A DNA stretch of 64,000 bases from Naumovozyma dairenensis CBS 421. Its lineage: Eukaryota > Ascomycota > Saccharomycetes > Saccharomycetales > Saccharomycetaceae. The position numbers and the translations under genes are program-made. Under the pieces are notes generated by a model. It saw only the letters and a list, made by a program, of their open reading frames with translations. It had not been told where the DNA came from and ran no database searches. The stretch covers positions 1 to 64,000 of the forward strand of contig NC_016479.1 in NCBI RefSeq assembly GCF_000227115.2. The letters are read 5' to 3'. Shown piece by piece: positions 50,320 through 60,584 of the stretch (its first letter is position 1; each line of letters opens with the position of its first letter).

Positions 50320-53166
50320 ATGCCTTCTCATCAAGAATTGCAAGATGAATATAATGCTACGCAAACCACTGCCGTTGCTACTTTTATTCCTTCTTATACT
50401 TCTCCAACAAAAAAACCTAAATTGACTAACGGGAAGTCGTTAAATTCTAAATCAGGCGATTCAAATACTAAATCTGTCTGTAAAGACGATATTGTGGGGG
50501 GTTCATTCGATAAGACCCAACTGACGAAGTTACTAATTCACTCTTTGAAAGAATTAGGGTATGATAATTCTGCTTTGACTTTACAAGAGGAGAGCGGCGC
50601 CATTCAAGTAGAGTCGTCGGTTGTTCAAAAACTGTTCAATTTCATTAGAAATGGTGACTTCATTAACATAAGTTTAGATTTGTTAACAAAATTACCCTTA
50701 AGAACAGGCCATCTTGACTTATCTCGAATCCATTATACCTTTCCACTATCATCTAATAGTCTTTCCAATAGGAATGATTCTACTGCCAGTTCTAGTAATG
50801 GAAGAGATTCGATGAGAATAGAAACAATGATTTCAAGTGATGGAGATGATTTCAGAAGACTATCTTCACATATGGCTTCTCAAGTATCCATTTTGGAAGA
50901 TATTTTAGAAGTAGTGGCTAAGAAATTACATTCAAATTCTGTCCTACTATTCTTAGAACAGTTTAAAGAAATCATTGAAATATTCGTATTAATCAACATG
51001 GAAATATTCTTAGAGCTAGTATTCACAAATGGTAATGCAATCGATTCAGTTACTTATTTAAGGAACATTTTCCGTAAATTCATACAAATATGGGATTCGG
51101 TTTTGCTTTTACAAAATGAATTCGCTGAACCTGATCCAAAATTTAATCCGGATAGTTTACTGAGAGAAATGTCAAGCCTTTTAACCAATCCTTATTCTAA
51201 TAACAGTAATAACCACTACAACGGAAACAATATTACTAATGGGAACGAAAACAATAGCAGCAATAATAATGGAAATGTCAATATGGGTTACTCAATATGG
51301 AAAGGCTCAAGCATATCAACAAGAGAATATATCATGGAATTAATCTCCAACTATATAAATCCAAACGACTTAGTGCCCAAAGGTCGTTTAATTACACTAT
51401 TAAAACAAGCTATTGAATACCAGAAATCACAAGACATGTTTAATGTGATTGACATGGATATGGATCCGACAAATAGAGGGGAAAATGATACACGTCCTCA
51501 TGTATTCAATTTATTGCAAGACAATAGCACTAATTTGGGAAATATTAAATTTTCAGAAGAATACATTTTAACACAAAATACAGAGGAAATATGGTATTTA
51601 CAATTCTCACCTGACGGTAAATATCTAGCCAGTGCTGCTGCTGACTCAGGAACTGATCGTAAAATTTTCATTTATGATGTGGAGAATGATTTCCAAGTAT
51701 ATAAAGAATTAGGTGGTAACAAACAATGTATACTTTACCTTTCATTCTCACCCGATAGCAAATATCTTGTTTCCTGTCCATTTAATGAAGCAGCCAATAT
51801 TTATGATATTCATTCCAAGGGAACACCTACAAATATCAATGAAAAGATTCCTCCAACGACTCACAATGGGAAACCAATAATCGCAGAAATCATTAGCCCT
51901 ATTGATTCATTCCATATACCGAATAGTCTAGCCTCTAATGTTCATACATCAGCGGTATCTCCCCCAACATCAGATGGTGAAGGTTCATCATCTCCATCAT
52001 CCTCGGGCAATATCGCTACCAGCACACTTTCCAGAATCACCCGCCGTGATAGAACTCATTCATCGTCATATGCTAGCACTACATATGGTCGTAATGGTAT
52101 CAATATAACAGGGTTAACTAGTTCTCCAAGAATTTGGTGTTGTGACTGGTTCCATACTAAAGAACATTACGGAAAATTCGCAGTTGGATCTCCAGATAGG
52201 GATGTAGTAATTTATGACATTTTCTCCAAGAAAATAATCTATAAAATGGCAAGTTCCATATCATTTGCGAATAACGACGTTTTAGAAAACATGATAGGGA
52301 ATGATGCAGATCAGTCGAGGATGGCATCACGCTCTAATGATAGTGGCAGAGGTGGCAGTAACAGTAGCAATAATAATAACAATAATAATGCTAACATCAA
52401 TACTCATTCAAATATGGAATCCAGTACTTTTACGTTTATGGACCAATTCCCTAGGATTCATGATCTGAAAATTTCCAGAGATGATAAATGTCTAATCTTA
52501 ATGACTCATCAGGGCATTATTGAAGTCTACGATATTTCCAAATTCCCAAATAATGACATTATCAATCAATTATTAGAAGAGCGTTCTAATTCTTTTAATG
52601 TCAATGATAATGAAAGCAAAAGTAATGCAATTGAGGGTGTTGATATGGATCCAATTTTACATGATTTGATATTTACCAAGATTTCTCAATTAAATATTAA
52701 TAAAAACATGACGTGTATATCTTTGCCTGATATTGAATGTTTCCCTACGGGTGATGAAGATTACGATATGGACAGCAAAGATGAAGAGGAAAATGCGTAT
52801 TCTTTGAATTCACTATTATTAGTTAGTTTACAATACAATGAAATGCAATTATGGGATTACAAAGAAAATCTTTTAATTCAAAAATTCATAGGGCAAAAAC
52901 AAGAACAATTTATAATAAGATCATGTTTTGGTTATAATAATAAATTAGTTGCCAGTGGTTCAGAAGATGGTAAAGTTTATATATGGGATAGAATCAAAGG
53001 AAATATCATTAGCGTATTGAATGCTCATAATGCTCAAACAATTCGTGACAGTAAAAGATTAGGGATGAATTGTAACGTTGTTGTTTGGAATCCGAAATGT
53101 AAATCAATGTTTGCATCTGGTGGGGATGATGGATTGATTGTTATATGGAACGTCAATAGAGAATAA
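50320..53166 (+). CDS. GID7: GID/CTLH ubiquitin ligase WD40 subunit Gid7
   Basis: Scaffold subunit that drives supramolecular assembly of the GID E3 ligase, which degrades gluconeogenic enzymes when glucose returns. 948 residues (745 in S. cerevisiae). LisH motif QLTKLLIHSLKELGYDNSALTLQEESG, then a CTLH region from VVQKLFNFIRNGDF to about residue 270 (LLFLEQFKEIIEIFVLINMEIF). WD40 repeats fill the second half: EIWYLQFSPDGKYLASAAAD, ILYLSFSPDSKYLVSC, ASGSEDGKVYIWD and FASGGDDGLIVIWNVN at the C-terminus. The extra length comes from Asn/Ser-rich insertions (about residues 290-325, 545-600 and 665-700). Synteny with ATG22 confirms it. Confidence 0.95.
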   Translation: MPSHQELQDEYNATQTTAVATFIPSYTSPTKKPKLTNGKSLNSKSGDSNTKSVCKDDIVGGSFDKTQLTKLLIHSLKELGYDNSALTLQEESGAIQVESSVVQKLFNFIRNGDFINISLDLLTKLPLRTGHLDLSRIHYTFPLSSNSLSNRNDSTASSSNGRDSMRIETMISSDGDDFRRLSSHMASQVSILEDILEVVAKKLHSNSVLLFLEQFKEIIEIFVLINMEIFLELVFTNGNAIDSVTYLRNIFRKFIQIWDSVLLLQNEFAEPDPKFNPDSLLREMSSLLTNPYSNNSNNHYNGNNITNGNENNSSNNNGNVNMGYSIWKGSSISTREYIMELISNYINPNDLVPKGRLITLLKQAIEYQKSQDMFNVIDMDMDPTNRGENDTRPHVFNLLQDNSTNLGNIKFSEEYILTQNTEEIWYLQFSPDGKYLASAAADSGTDRKIFIYDVENDFQVYKELGGNKQCILYLSFSPDSKYLVSCPFNEAANIYDIHSKGTPTNINEKIPPTTHNGKPIIAEIISPIDSFHIPNSLASNVHTSAVSPPTSDGEGSSSPSSSGNIATSTLSRITRRDRTHSSSYASTTYGRNGINITGLTSSPRIWCCDWFHTKEHYGKFAVGSPDRDVVIYDIFSKKIIYKMASSISFANNDVLENMIGNDADQSRMASRSNDSGRGGSNSSNNNNNNNANINTHSNMESSTFTFMDQFPRIHDLKISRDDKCLILMTHQGIIEVYDISKFPNNDIINQLLEERSNSFNVNDNESKSNAIEGVDMDPILHDLIFTKISQLNINKNMTCISLPDIECFPTGDEDYDMDSKDEEENAYSLNSLLLVSLQYNEMQLWDYKENLLIQKFIGQKQEQFIIRSCFGYNNKLVASGSEDGKVYIWDRIKGNIISVLNAHNAQTIRDSKRLGMNCNVVVWNPKCKSMFASGGDDGLIVIWNVNRE

Positions 53167-53360
53167 AGTTATCCCTATCTTTTGTGGGTGTTTTGAATCT
53201 GTATTATATGGTAATTATATGGGGTTTTCTTTACATACGTCTCACTTTTAGTTTTAATTTTCTTTGTGAACAATAAATAATAAATATATGTATATTCTTA
53301 TATGTTTCAAATATTCACAGCTATAAAATTCATGTTCCATTTGCGTCTTCGTAAGGTTAT

Positions 53361-55082
53361 TTAATCTACTCGTTCATTATGTTCATGATGAGGAGTAAAT
53401 TTACTCAATTGTTGAGCCTCTCTTTTCCCTCTCTCTAAATTTAAAGATTTAATAATAGGTAAAGATAAAATCAATAATGTAAATAGCAAATAAAATGAAT
53501 ATCTAATATTGTGAGTCTTGTCTGTAACTAAGCCAATTAAGAAAGGTCCCACAATGGAGGAACCCTTATCAGTTATACTAAACATACTGAAGAAGGTTGA
53601 TTCTTTCCCCTTTGGAATGATTAAAGTGAATAACGATCTTGACACGGCAGATAATCCACCTAATGAAAGACCATACCAAATGGCTAATAAAAACATTTCG
53701 AATTTTTCCTTTAAACCAATGGAATTAAAGAAGAATCCAAGGATACCATAGAACGGGATGAAAGTTGCCCATAAAATCAAAAATAACAATATTTTTTTAG
53801 GTGACCAATGGAATCTTTTGGATAAGAATTGTGGGACCATAAATGCGCCTATCATTGCGCTTATCATAGTTAAGATACTCACTATTATTAATTGTAAAGT
53901 GGACATATCTAACTGTGTTCTTGAAAATAGGATTGCTGTAGAATTGATTGTCGTTATTGAATCACTAATTATAAACCAACCTAAAAGAAAGATCATGACG
54001 TCTTTAAGTAATCTAGCGTGTTTAAAAGATTCCCAAAGGGACAACCAACCGTAGGACAACGAGAACTCTTCCTCTTTCGTAGAATAAGGAGATGGACGTG
54101 ATGGCGATGGTGATGGTGATTGTGATTGTGATTGTGATTGTGATTGAATTAAGTTTGAAGCTGATGATTCCCTATTGACATGTGATGATGTAGATGTAGA
54201 TAGGAAAGTTAAATCTGATAATAACCATATCATTGGCAATTGCCAAAAGAACCACCAAATACCGACGAATAAGACAGGTATTTGAATATCTTTCAAAGGA
54301 TCAACATTTATAATCGGTTGAGATAATGATGTAGAGGTTGCGTTTGCACTTGCGATCAATTTTGCGTTGTTGTCTCTAATATTTTTCACTAGGAAAATGG
54401 AGATTATCTGTACAACTAAGGCACTTGAATAACCGAGACTAGCACCACGACCACTTATCATAGTAGTTTGATTATCTGTATCTTCCTTTTTCAAATGAGG
54501 TAAGAATTTAATGGAATCATGAATGAGTCTTGGTAATAAAGAGTTACCCACGACATTAATGACACCGAAACATGAATTTGCCAATATATATAGGGTGGGT
54601 AATGTATATAATTGTGATGAATTTAGTCTTGAAATGAAAATCGTTGATATTGATCCAATGACTCCGAATGTTATTAGAGTCCATTTTTTAAATTTGAGTG
54701 AATCACGTAAATCGACTAAACCTGACACGGTAATGACAAGGACAGTCTGGAATAAAACACTTATTGAAAAGACATATAATGGGAAACTTGAAGTGTCAAT
54801 GAACATCCGATCATTGAAAATCGGTACTACACATTTACTTGTATCATTTGAAGATAAGTTATAAAGAGTATGTGGATCAATACATGGGATAGAATGATTA
54901 TTAATTTTAACTCCATTTAATCTTGCAAATTTCTCTAGTAATAATGGGATATAAGTTGCCACAGCAGACACTACGAATGGTTCGCTTGAAAAGCAATAGA
55001 AATACCAGCCTTTAATGTTTCTTTTTGTTCGAATTACATGTTGAGTTAGTTGAGAATGGGTGTCTACAGTATTATAATCCAT
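53361..55082 (-). CDS. ATG22: Vacuolar amino-acid effluxer Atg22
   Basis: Major-facilitator membrane protein of the vacuole that exports leucine and other amino acids after autophagic breakdown. 573 residues (528 in S. cerevisiae). The N-terminus KGWYFYCFSSEPFVVSAVATYIPLLLEKFAR is the family signature. About 12 membrane segments are visible, with a central loop near residues 310-340 holding a QS dipeptide run turning into PS (QSQSQSPSPS), the source of the microsatellite at 54110-54150. The conserved IWYGLSLGGLSAVSRSLFTLIIPKGKESTFFSMFSITDKGSS block is intact. The 857-bp upstream spacer to SRO9 is AT-rich with no gene. Confidence 0.94.
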   Translation of the reverse strand: MDYNTVDTHSQLTQHVIRTKRNIKGWYFYCFSSEPFVVSAVATYIPLLLEKFARLNGVKINNHSIPCIDPHTLYNLSSNDTSKCVVPIFNDRMFIDTSSFPLYVFSISVLFQTVLVITVSGLVDLRDSLKFKKWTLITFGVIGSISTIFISRLNSSQLYTLPTLYILANSCFGVINVVGNSLLPRLIHDSIKFLPHLKKEDTDNQTTMISGRGASLGYSSALVVQIISIFLVKNIRDNNAKLIASANATSTSLSQPIINVDPLKDIQIPVLFVGIWWFFWQLPMIWLLSDLTFLSTSTSSHVNRESSASNLIQSQSQSQSQSPSPSPSRPSPYSTKEEEFSLSYGWLSLWESFKHARLLKDVMIFLLGWFIISDSITTINSTAILFSRTQLDMSTLQLIIVSILTMISAMIGAFMVPQFLSKRFHWSPKKILLFLILWATFIPFYGILGFFFNSIGLKEKFEMFLLAIWYGLSLGGLSAVSRSLFTLIIPKGKESTFFSMFSITDKGSSIVGPFLIGLVTDKTHNIRYSFYLLFTLLILSLPIIKSLNLERGKREAQQLSKFTPHHEHNERVD

Positions 55083-55939
55083 TGTTGTTTTGAATATAAC
55101 ATATATGGGAGACGGCTATTTAATTTTTTATAGTTGAAGGAAGTCTTTGAAAAAGTAATTTGGTACCATGAATATCGATTGAGATCCTTGGATAGACTTT
55201 CCTTTTATTCAATTCTGTTATCAAAGACACCAACTGTCTCTACATCTTATTTATAACTTTTCCTTCATTATTGTTCCTCGTTTAAAAATTAACGCGTCAC
55301 ATAATTTCGTATCGCCAACTTTGTAAGAATAAAATACAAAAGGTCTGAAATGATTAAGAACGGGGCTTACAAAATATGAGGCCTATGTTTTCTGGATCCC
55401 AGTTTTAGTGCGAAAGTGATGGGGAAAAAATGAGGTTTCTTTTCTTTAAAATACAATTCTATTATGTTGATCTTACATAGTTATTTATCTTATTTATTTA
55501 GTAAAAAAAAAATTTAATTAGAAAAAAAGAGGGGAATACGAAACACAGACATAAGTTTGTTATTTGTATTGTCTCCTTCTTATTATTTATTTCTTTCTTC
55601 TTTCGTTCTTTCTTTCTTCTAATTCTACAGTATTATTCTTACTGAATGATTCATATGGTTTTAGTTTATGATGTGTTAATTGTTTTTTTTTTAGGTTATT
55701 TTTATTTTTATTTTTTTATTGTGATGTTCTTCAGGACAGAGAGTATGAGAGTGTACTCTTTTTCTTTTCAAAACATTACGTGCTTTTTAATGTATACAAT
55801 GACGGAAACAAGTCTATGACTATGCTATAGAAGTATATGTGGTAAAATTAAGCATGATTTTTTTTCTGGAGGTAATAAGGTATAGGATTAATGCAGGGGC
55901 GAGGAGAGGTTTAAAAAAATTTATGTTCTATAATTATGA

Positions 55940-57445
55940 TCATGAAGAAGTTTCAGGTTCGGCGGCTTTTTCTTTCGTTGATTCTTGTTCAGTGGGTTGT
56001 TCAACTGGAGCATCGACAGCAGCCTCAATCTCAGTGTCAGCGTTAACTTCTGCTGCGGCGACTGGTTCTTGTTGTTGTTGTTGGTGATGATGATGTTGTG
56101 GAGGTGGTAATATCTTTACCATGAATTCATCTAAGACATCACCAACCAAAGTCTTTTCGATATTGACAATTGTTTCGAATTCGGTCTTATCAGCAGGTAT
56201 CGATTTTTCGAAATTCTTTGCACGGATGAAATAATTAGATAAGATTTCATTGTTGTTACTACTCTTCGTGGCTTCAGGGTTTTCTTCTTCTTTTTCTTCA
56301 ACTGTAGTTTCTGCTACTGGTGCTTGTTGTTGTTGAGTACCGTAAGCAACTTCGACGATAGAGTTTTCGAAATTCATGACGATTTCTCTTAAAGCGGCCA
56401 TAATTAAATAAGCATTACCATGATATTTGGACATATTAACGATTCTGTAAAATTGGGCGATCAAAGATAATGGGACGTAACCTTCTTTGGATAATTTGGA
56501 AACTAAATAAGTATCCTTAGATAAATTTTCATCACTGAAATAATATTCAATTTGTCTTGCGATGTTGTTCATGGCCATCATTACTGGTTGAATTGGATAA
56601 GTTCTATTTTGGATTTCGACTAGTTGTTGGTTGAAATGAGAACGGTTGCCATGATGAGGTCTTGAACGATTGTTAAACTGACGATTACCATTATGACGTG
56701 GGCCGTTGAATTTAGAGTTATGGTTGTTATGGGTATTATTGTGGTATCTTCTTCTTTGGAAACCAGCGGAATGACCTGATTTATCAGTAGAGTCTTGTTG
56801 CTCTTGTGGCAATGATGTTTCGTTATCAGTCCTTTGTAATTTTTTACCATTTTCTAGATCAGAACTGGTAGAGGTTGATGAAGAGTTTTCTGATTTTTCT
56901 TCAACATTTGAGCCTTCCACTGGACCTGCGGCTGGAGATGATTCAGACCCAGATTGAGCATTCCTTTTCTGTTGTAAATCATTTCTTGTTCTTCTTTGAG
57001 TGTTATTATTATTATTGTTATTTCTTGGTCCATTCTTCCCTCTGCCACCGTTGCTATTATTTGGTTTCTTATTCCTGTTATTGCTACTTTTATTTGATAC
57101 GGTGATGGAAGCCTTAATTGGAACCCATTTAGTAGAGGTGGTTGGTTTTATAATAGGATTTGGGGATTTATTTTTAGATCTTCTCAATTCATCTAATTGT
57201 TCAATTGGGATTGTTGTAATTTGATCATCAGTAGAAGAGTTAACTTTCCATGGAGATGAAGTTGGTACTGGAGCAGGTGTCAAGACACGTTTTGGCTGTT
57301 CTTGTTCCTTTTGTTCAGTTTTATTCTCAGCAGAGGAGGTGGTAGTAGCAGCAGTCGCGGTAGAAGCTATCGGACTTGGTGCTTCTTGTGGAACAGGTAT
57401 TTGTGAATCAGTGGTGATAGGAGCAGTTGAAACTTCGACGGACAT
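55940..57445 (-). CDS. SRO9: La-motif RNA-binding protein Sro9
   Basis: Cytoplasmic RNA-binding protein associated with translating ribosomes; in S. cerevisiae it modulates mRNA translation and stability and suppresses rho3 defects. 501 residues (434 there). The N-terminal 270 residues are low in complexity, rich in Asn, Arg, Gly, Ser and Thr, and hold a conserved VNSSTDDQITTIPIEQLDELRRSK. The La motif spans about residues 287-365: NNIARQIEYYFSDENLSKDTYLVSKL, EGYVPLSLIAQFYRIVNMS and AYLIMAALREI. A His/Gln run and an acidic Ala/Glu-rich tail follow. SLF1 is the other S. cerevisiae homologue; synteny with ATG22 and GFD2 indicates SRO9. Confidence 0.95.
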   Translation of the reverse strand: MSVEVSTAPITTDSQIPVPQEAPSPIASTATAATTTSSAENKTEQKEQEQPKRVLTPAPVPTSSPWKVNSSTDDQITTIPIEQLDELRRSKNKSPNPIIKPTTSTKWVPIKASITVSNKSSNNRNKKPNNSNGGRGKNGPRNNNNNNNTQRRTRNDLQQKRNAQSGSESSPAAGPVEGSNVEEKSENSSSTSTSSDLENGKKLQRTDNETSLPQEQQDSTDKSGHSAGFQRRRYHNNTHNNHNSKFNGPRHNGNRQFNNRSRPHHGNRSHFNQQLVEIQNRTYPIQPVMMAMNNIARQIEYYFSDENLSKDTYLVSKLSKEGYVPLSLIAQFYRIVNMSKYHGNAYLIMAALREIVMNFENSIVEVAYGTQQQQAPVAETTVEEKEEENPEATKSSNNNEILSNYFIRAKNFEKSIPADKTEFETIVNIEKTLVGDVLDEFMVKILPPPQHHHHQQQQQEPVAAAEVNADTEIEAAVDAPVEQPTEQESTKEKAAEPETSS

Positions 57446-57867
57446 TATGCGGTATGATTTCTTCGTGTAAGGAATTGAGTAAGTAAGATGCCTGATTATC
57501 TATCGAGTTCACACGTAAGTTTATTTTCCTTGGTATAGTGGTAATATAAAATATATACTTTCCAGAGTATCAGATCTGATATTGTTTCCTTCAACACATT
57601 AAATTTTGTAATCTATCTAGTATTATTTTCTCGAAGTCTTTAGCGTCTTGTTGCCAATTCAGTCTCATTGCTCATCGCTCATCGTGGAAAATTTTTTTTC
57701 CAGACCACAACAATTTTTTTTGCGTGGGTACATCCGGACACCACAGTGTAAAGAGGCGATTTTTTTAATTGACGCGTTCACGCGTTTTTGTTTTCGTGGA
57801 AGGACAGCTGGGCGGCTAATTTGGATAATACTCATATGGTAGCGCCATTTAATATTAATTAAGAAAG
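57446..57867. other. SRO9 upstream spacer with paired MCB-like boxes and a primer-binding-site-like 10-mer
   Basis: ACGCGT occurs twice close together (57772-57777 and 57780-57785). TGGTAGCGCC at 57837-57846 is the 10-mer complementary to the 3' end of initiator tRNA-Met, used as primer-binding site by Ty1-type elements; it follows CTCATA. No gene. Confidence 0.4.
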
Positions 57868-57874
57868 AAAAAAA
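57868..57874 (-). terminator. RNA polymerase III terminator of tRNA-Ser
   Basis: Seven T residues on the minus strand, four bases past the tRNA 3' end. Confidence 0.8.
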
Positions 57875-57877
57875 TAA

Positions 57878-57959
57878 CGACAACTGCAGGACTCGAACCT
57901 GCGCGGGCAAAGCCCAAAAGATTTCTAATCTTTCGCCTTAACCACTCGGCCAAGTTGCC
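57878..57959 (-). tRNA. tRNA-Ser (anticodon AGA)
   Basis: An 82-nt cloverleaf with a type II long variable arm. The anticodon stem AAAGA/TCTTT closes the loop TTAGAAA, giving anticodon AGA (IGA after editing), which reads UCU and UCC. It has the serine-type variable arm GGGCTTTGCCC and the T-loop GGTTCGAGTCC, which is also the B box. No intron. The sequence agrees with the S. cerevisiae tS(AGA) gene as I know it. Retrotransposon remnants lie immediately upstream of the tRNA (higher coordinates), the usual Ty1-type target zone. Confidence 0.97.
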
Positions 57960-58341
57960 TCCTTTTCTGGAGGAATTGTAAGATATCCGATTAGGATTAC
58001 GAACTGTTGGCGTCATGCCAAAGTTTCACAAAGAAGTATGTTTATTTATTATTATTTGAGTAATTACTGTCATGATGTTATGAGTCGTTTTAGAAAAGCA
58101 AGTCAAGAATTATTATTATGAAGTTCACCAGGTTCGAAGTAATGACCCGAACTATGTTATGCACCATACATGTTTGTAGCTGTATAACGTTTATTGAATT
58201 ATAATTGAATATCGTTTGTTGAATTAAGTCTAATGCCATGCAAGTGTTATCTTATTATTATTAAGATTGTTTTTGATTGCAGCCACGTCTACGGTTTCGG
58301 CCGGCCATGCGTACAAGAGTTATGTATTGGGTCGGTTAAGT

Positions 58342-58361
58342 NNNNNNNNNNNNNNNNNNNN
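58342..58361. other. Assembly gap of 20 N
   Basis: Unknown bases in the sequence. The left flank is a GC-rich patch (TTTCGGCCGGCC near 58295). The right flank starts with TACTAAC (58364-58370) and an acceptor-like CCAG ending at 58420. Confidence 1.
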
Positions 58362-58499
58362 ACTACTAACCTTTAATTTATTTTATTTACTTTATTTTAT
58401 TTCTATTTTTACCAATCCAGTGAATTACCGTGGAACAGAGAAGTTTAAAGTTTATTGAGGTCTGACATGAAACAAATCTAAAACGACACGTATTATCCA

Positions 58500-60580
58500 A
58501 ATTACCTATTACAGCTTTGTTAGAGAAAAGTAATGGCTAGTAAGAAAGGTTATTGACAAGAGAAAAAGTATTTTGGAAAGATTATAAAAGGACTGAAAGT
58601 TGAACTAGAATTAGAGGTATTTTAGTTAGTTATTTATATCTCTTTATTAGTTATTATTTATACTATATATAAAGAGAGGAACCCGAATCATCTATTTCGC
58701 TAGAATCCTAAATTCTACTCTCTGCCTTTAAGAAGTTTAGATTTTGATCTATTATCGAACCCATATTTTACAGGAAATGAAAAAGCAAGAGAAGGACACC
58801 CACAACACCATTTCTCAAACCATGTCTCTCGAACTCACTCAAGAGTTTGTATTTTTAGACTAACTAACTCACAAAGCGTATAGGTTGTCTCACACTATTG
58901 ATGTTTGCAATTGCATTGAAAAGTTAAGTCAAATCAGTTTTTTTTCTTTTCTTCATCTTGTCTATGCCCAAGAACGAGGGGACGTTCATCGTTCCATGTC
59001 TTAACGTTATCAAACTCGGGCATAAGACTCAATTGAAGATGATGTAGTAGCGTGTTTTCAAGCTCTCTTTTCATTCCAGAGCTCGAAGCCTCAAAACATT
59101 TCTTCTACAAATCTTTACAGGCCTGAATCCAACCTTTCAATGTTGGTTTCTCTGAACCATACACAGTGTATTACCTTTGGTATTTAACCACACTCTATAT
59201 CTATATCATTTTGATGATCAATTGCTAAAAAAATATATATATAGTTTTACACAATATATTTAAATTAGGTGTTCATTGTGTGAGCATATAGTATGACTGG
59301 TTACGACTAGAGACGGTTCTTATAACAAAAATGGGGGATAGTTTTCATCGACAATACCACATTTAACGATATATAAATGCTGTAGAATCTGATTTTTTTT
59401 TAGCATAATAAGCAAAAATAGAATATTCAATAAGGGAAACAGGATAGCAGTATGCTTGCTTTCCACAGATTTTACCAAGGATGTCGTTAAGCTTGGGCTC
59501 AATAAATTGATTCCTCTTCAATTACGTTACATTTATACCTTGAAGAACAGAATATGGATCATTAGACCAGCCTTTCTAAAGCCGGGGGTTGCGATAGATA
59601 ATTTCTACGGATTTGCAGCTTTTGGTGTTTCATGCCAACAACAGCAGAAGTAACTGTTTCAACTATACTTGAATAATGCTGACCTGGAGGTATCAAATTA
59701 TCCGAAAAGATTACTTGTACCCATTGTATTTCTTCATTATTAGTACTGTGTCTCACATATTATATCTCAACTTCACAAGATTAAGTTAATCGAAAAAGCT
59801 TGGCTTGATCAGAGCATTACTCTTCATGTGTTAGCACACTCTCTCTGATGATGAAGATATATATAGAAGGCAAGCACGTGGCTGGTGTATTCTTGAATGT
59901 TTAAGCAATTGTTAGATAATCCTTGTCAACACCAACTTTATGGTTTTGTTAATGAGGGCTCAGTGTTTTTGCCATGGTGTATTCAATGTGTGTCTTTTAC
60001 TCAAGGAGATAGATTGATAGCTAATGTAGAGATAATGAGAAGTAATGATGCCGATCTCATTGATGGAAAGAGATAGTCCATCCTACAGGTCGATAAGATG
60101 AATTCCAATGATGCTTTAGTTAAGGACATCACTAGTGTTATGGAAACTATACATGAGAATACTAAACACTAAGAAGAAAAGCAAGCATTTAAAGGAAGCT
60201 AAATTAAAGTCAAGCAAGAAATTAAAGAAGACTAACAAAAAAAAGATGGTCGAAAGTAAAGCAATAAATGACAAGGAAACGTCAACTGATGGTGAAACAT
60301 CAACAGCAAGACCCAAAAAGGAATACCACTGAAAACGAGGATAAATTGATCCCAGTTAATAAAGAAATAATTTCTAGAAAAGAGAAGGACTCTACTATGA
60401 GTTCGAAAAGACGAAAAATCATTACCTGGTTTCACTCCAGAAATTCTTAAAGTATTAAGATCTAGTGAGAAAGATAGTTCGCTAAAGACATGTCAAACGG
60501 GATTTAATTCATTCTTAAATGAGAGGGTTTTTGATGAAAATGCTGAAAAAGAAATCAAAGATGTTACAAACCGATAACAT
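58500..60580 (+). mobile_element. Probable decayed Ty1/copia-type retrotransposon remnant, plus orientation
   Basis: Low-certainty call. A stretch at about 58530-58775 looks LTR-like: AT-rich, with TATATATAAAGAGAGG near 58670. It is followed by an ATG (58777) opening a short frame closed by a stop after 28 codons. Further on, 60135-60332 encodes a Lys-rich, charged segment (KHLKEAKLKSSKKLKKTNKKK), the composition of the integrase C-terminal linker of Ty polyproteins. Stops interrupt every frame. No complete gag, protease or integrase motif is visible, and LTR ends could not be paired. It abuts the minus-strand reverse transcriptase remnant, so the two parts are in opposite orientation. Confidence 0.45.
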
Positions 60581-60584
60581 CCAG

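Noticed and set aside
56875..57224. Leu/Cys-rich plus-strand frames opposite SRO9
   Set aside because: They are antisense translations of the Asn/Gly-rich repeats of SRO9.
57772..57785. Two ACGCGT boxes as evidence of G1/S control of SRO9
   Set aside because: They lie more than 320 bp upstream of SRO9 near the tRNA gene, and SRO9 is not a known MBF target; noted only as sequence.
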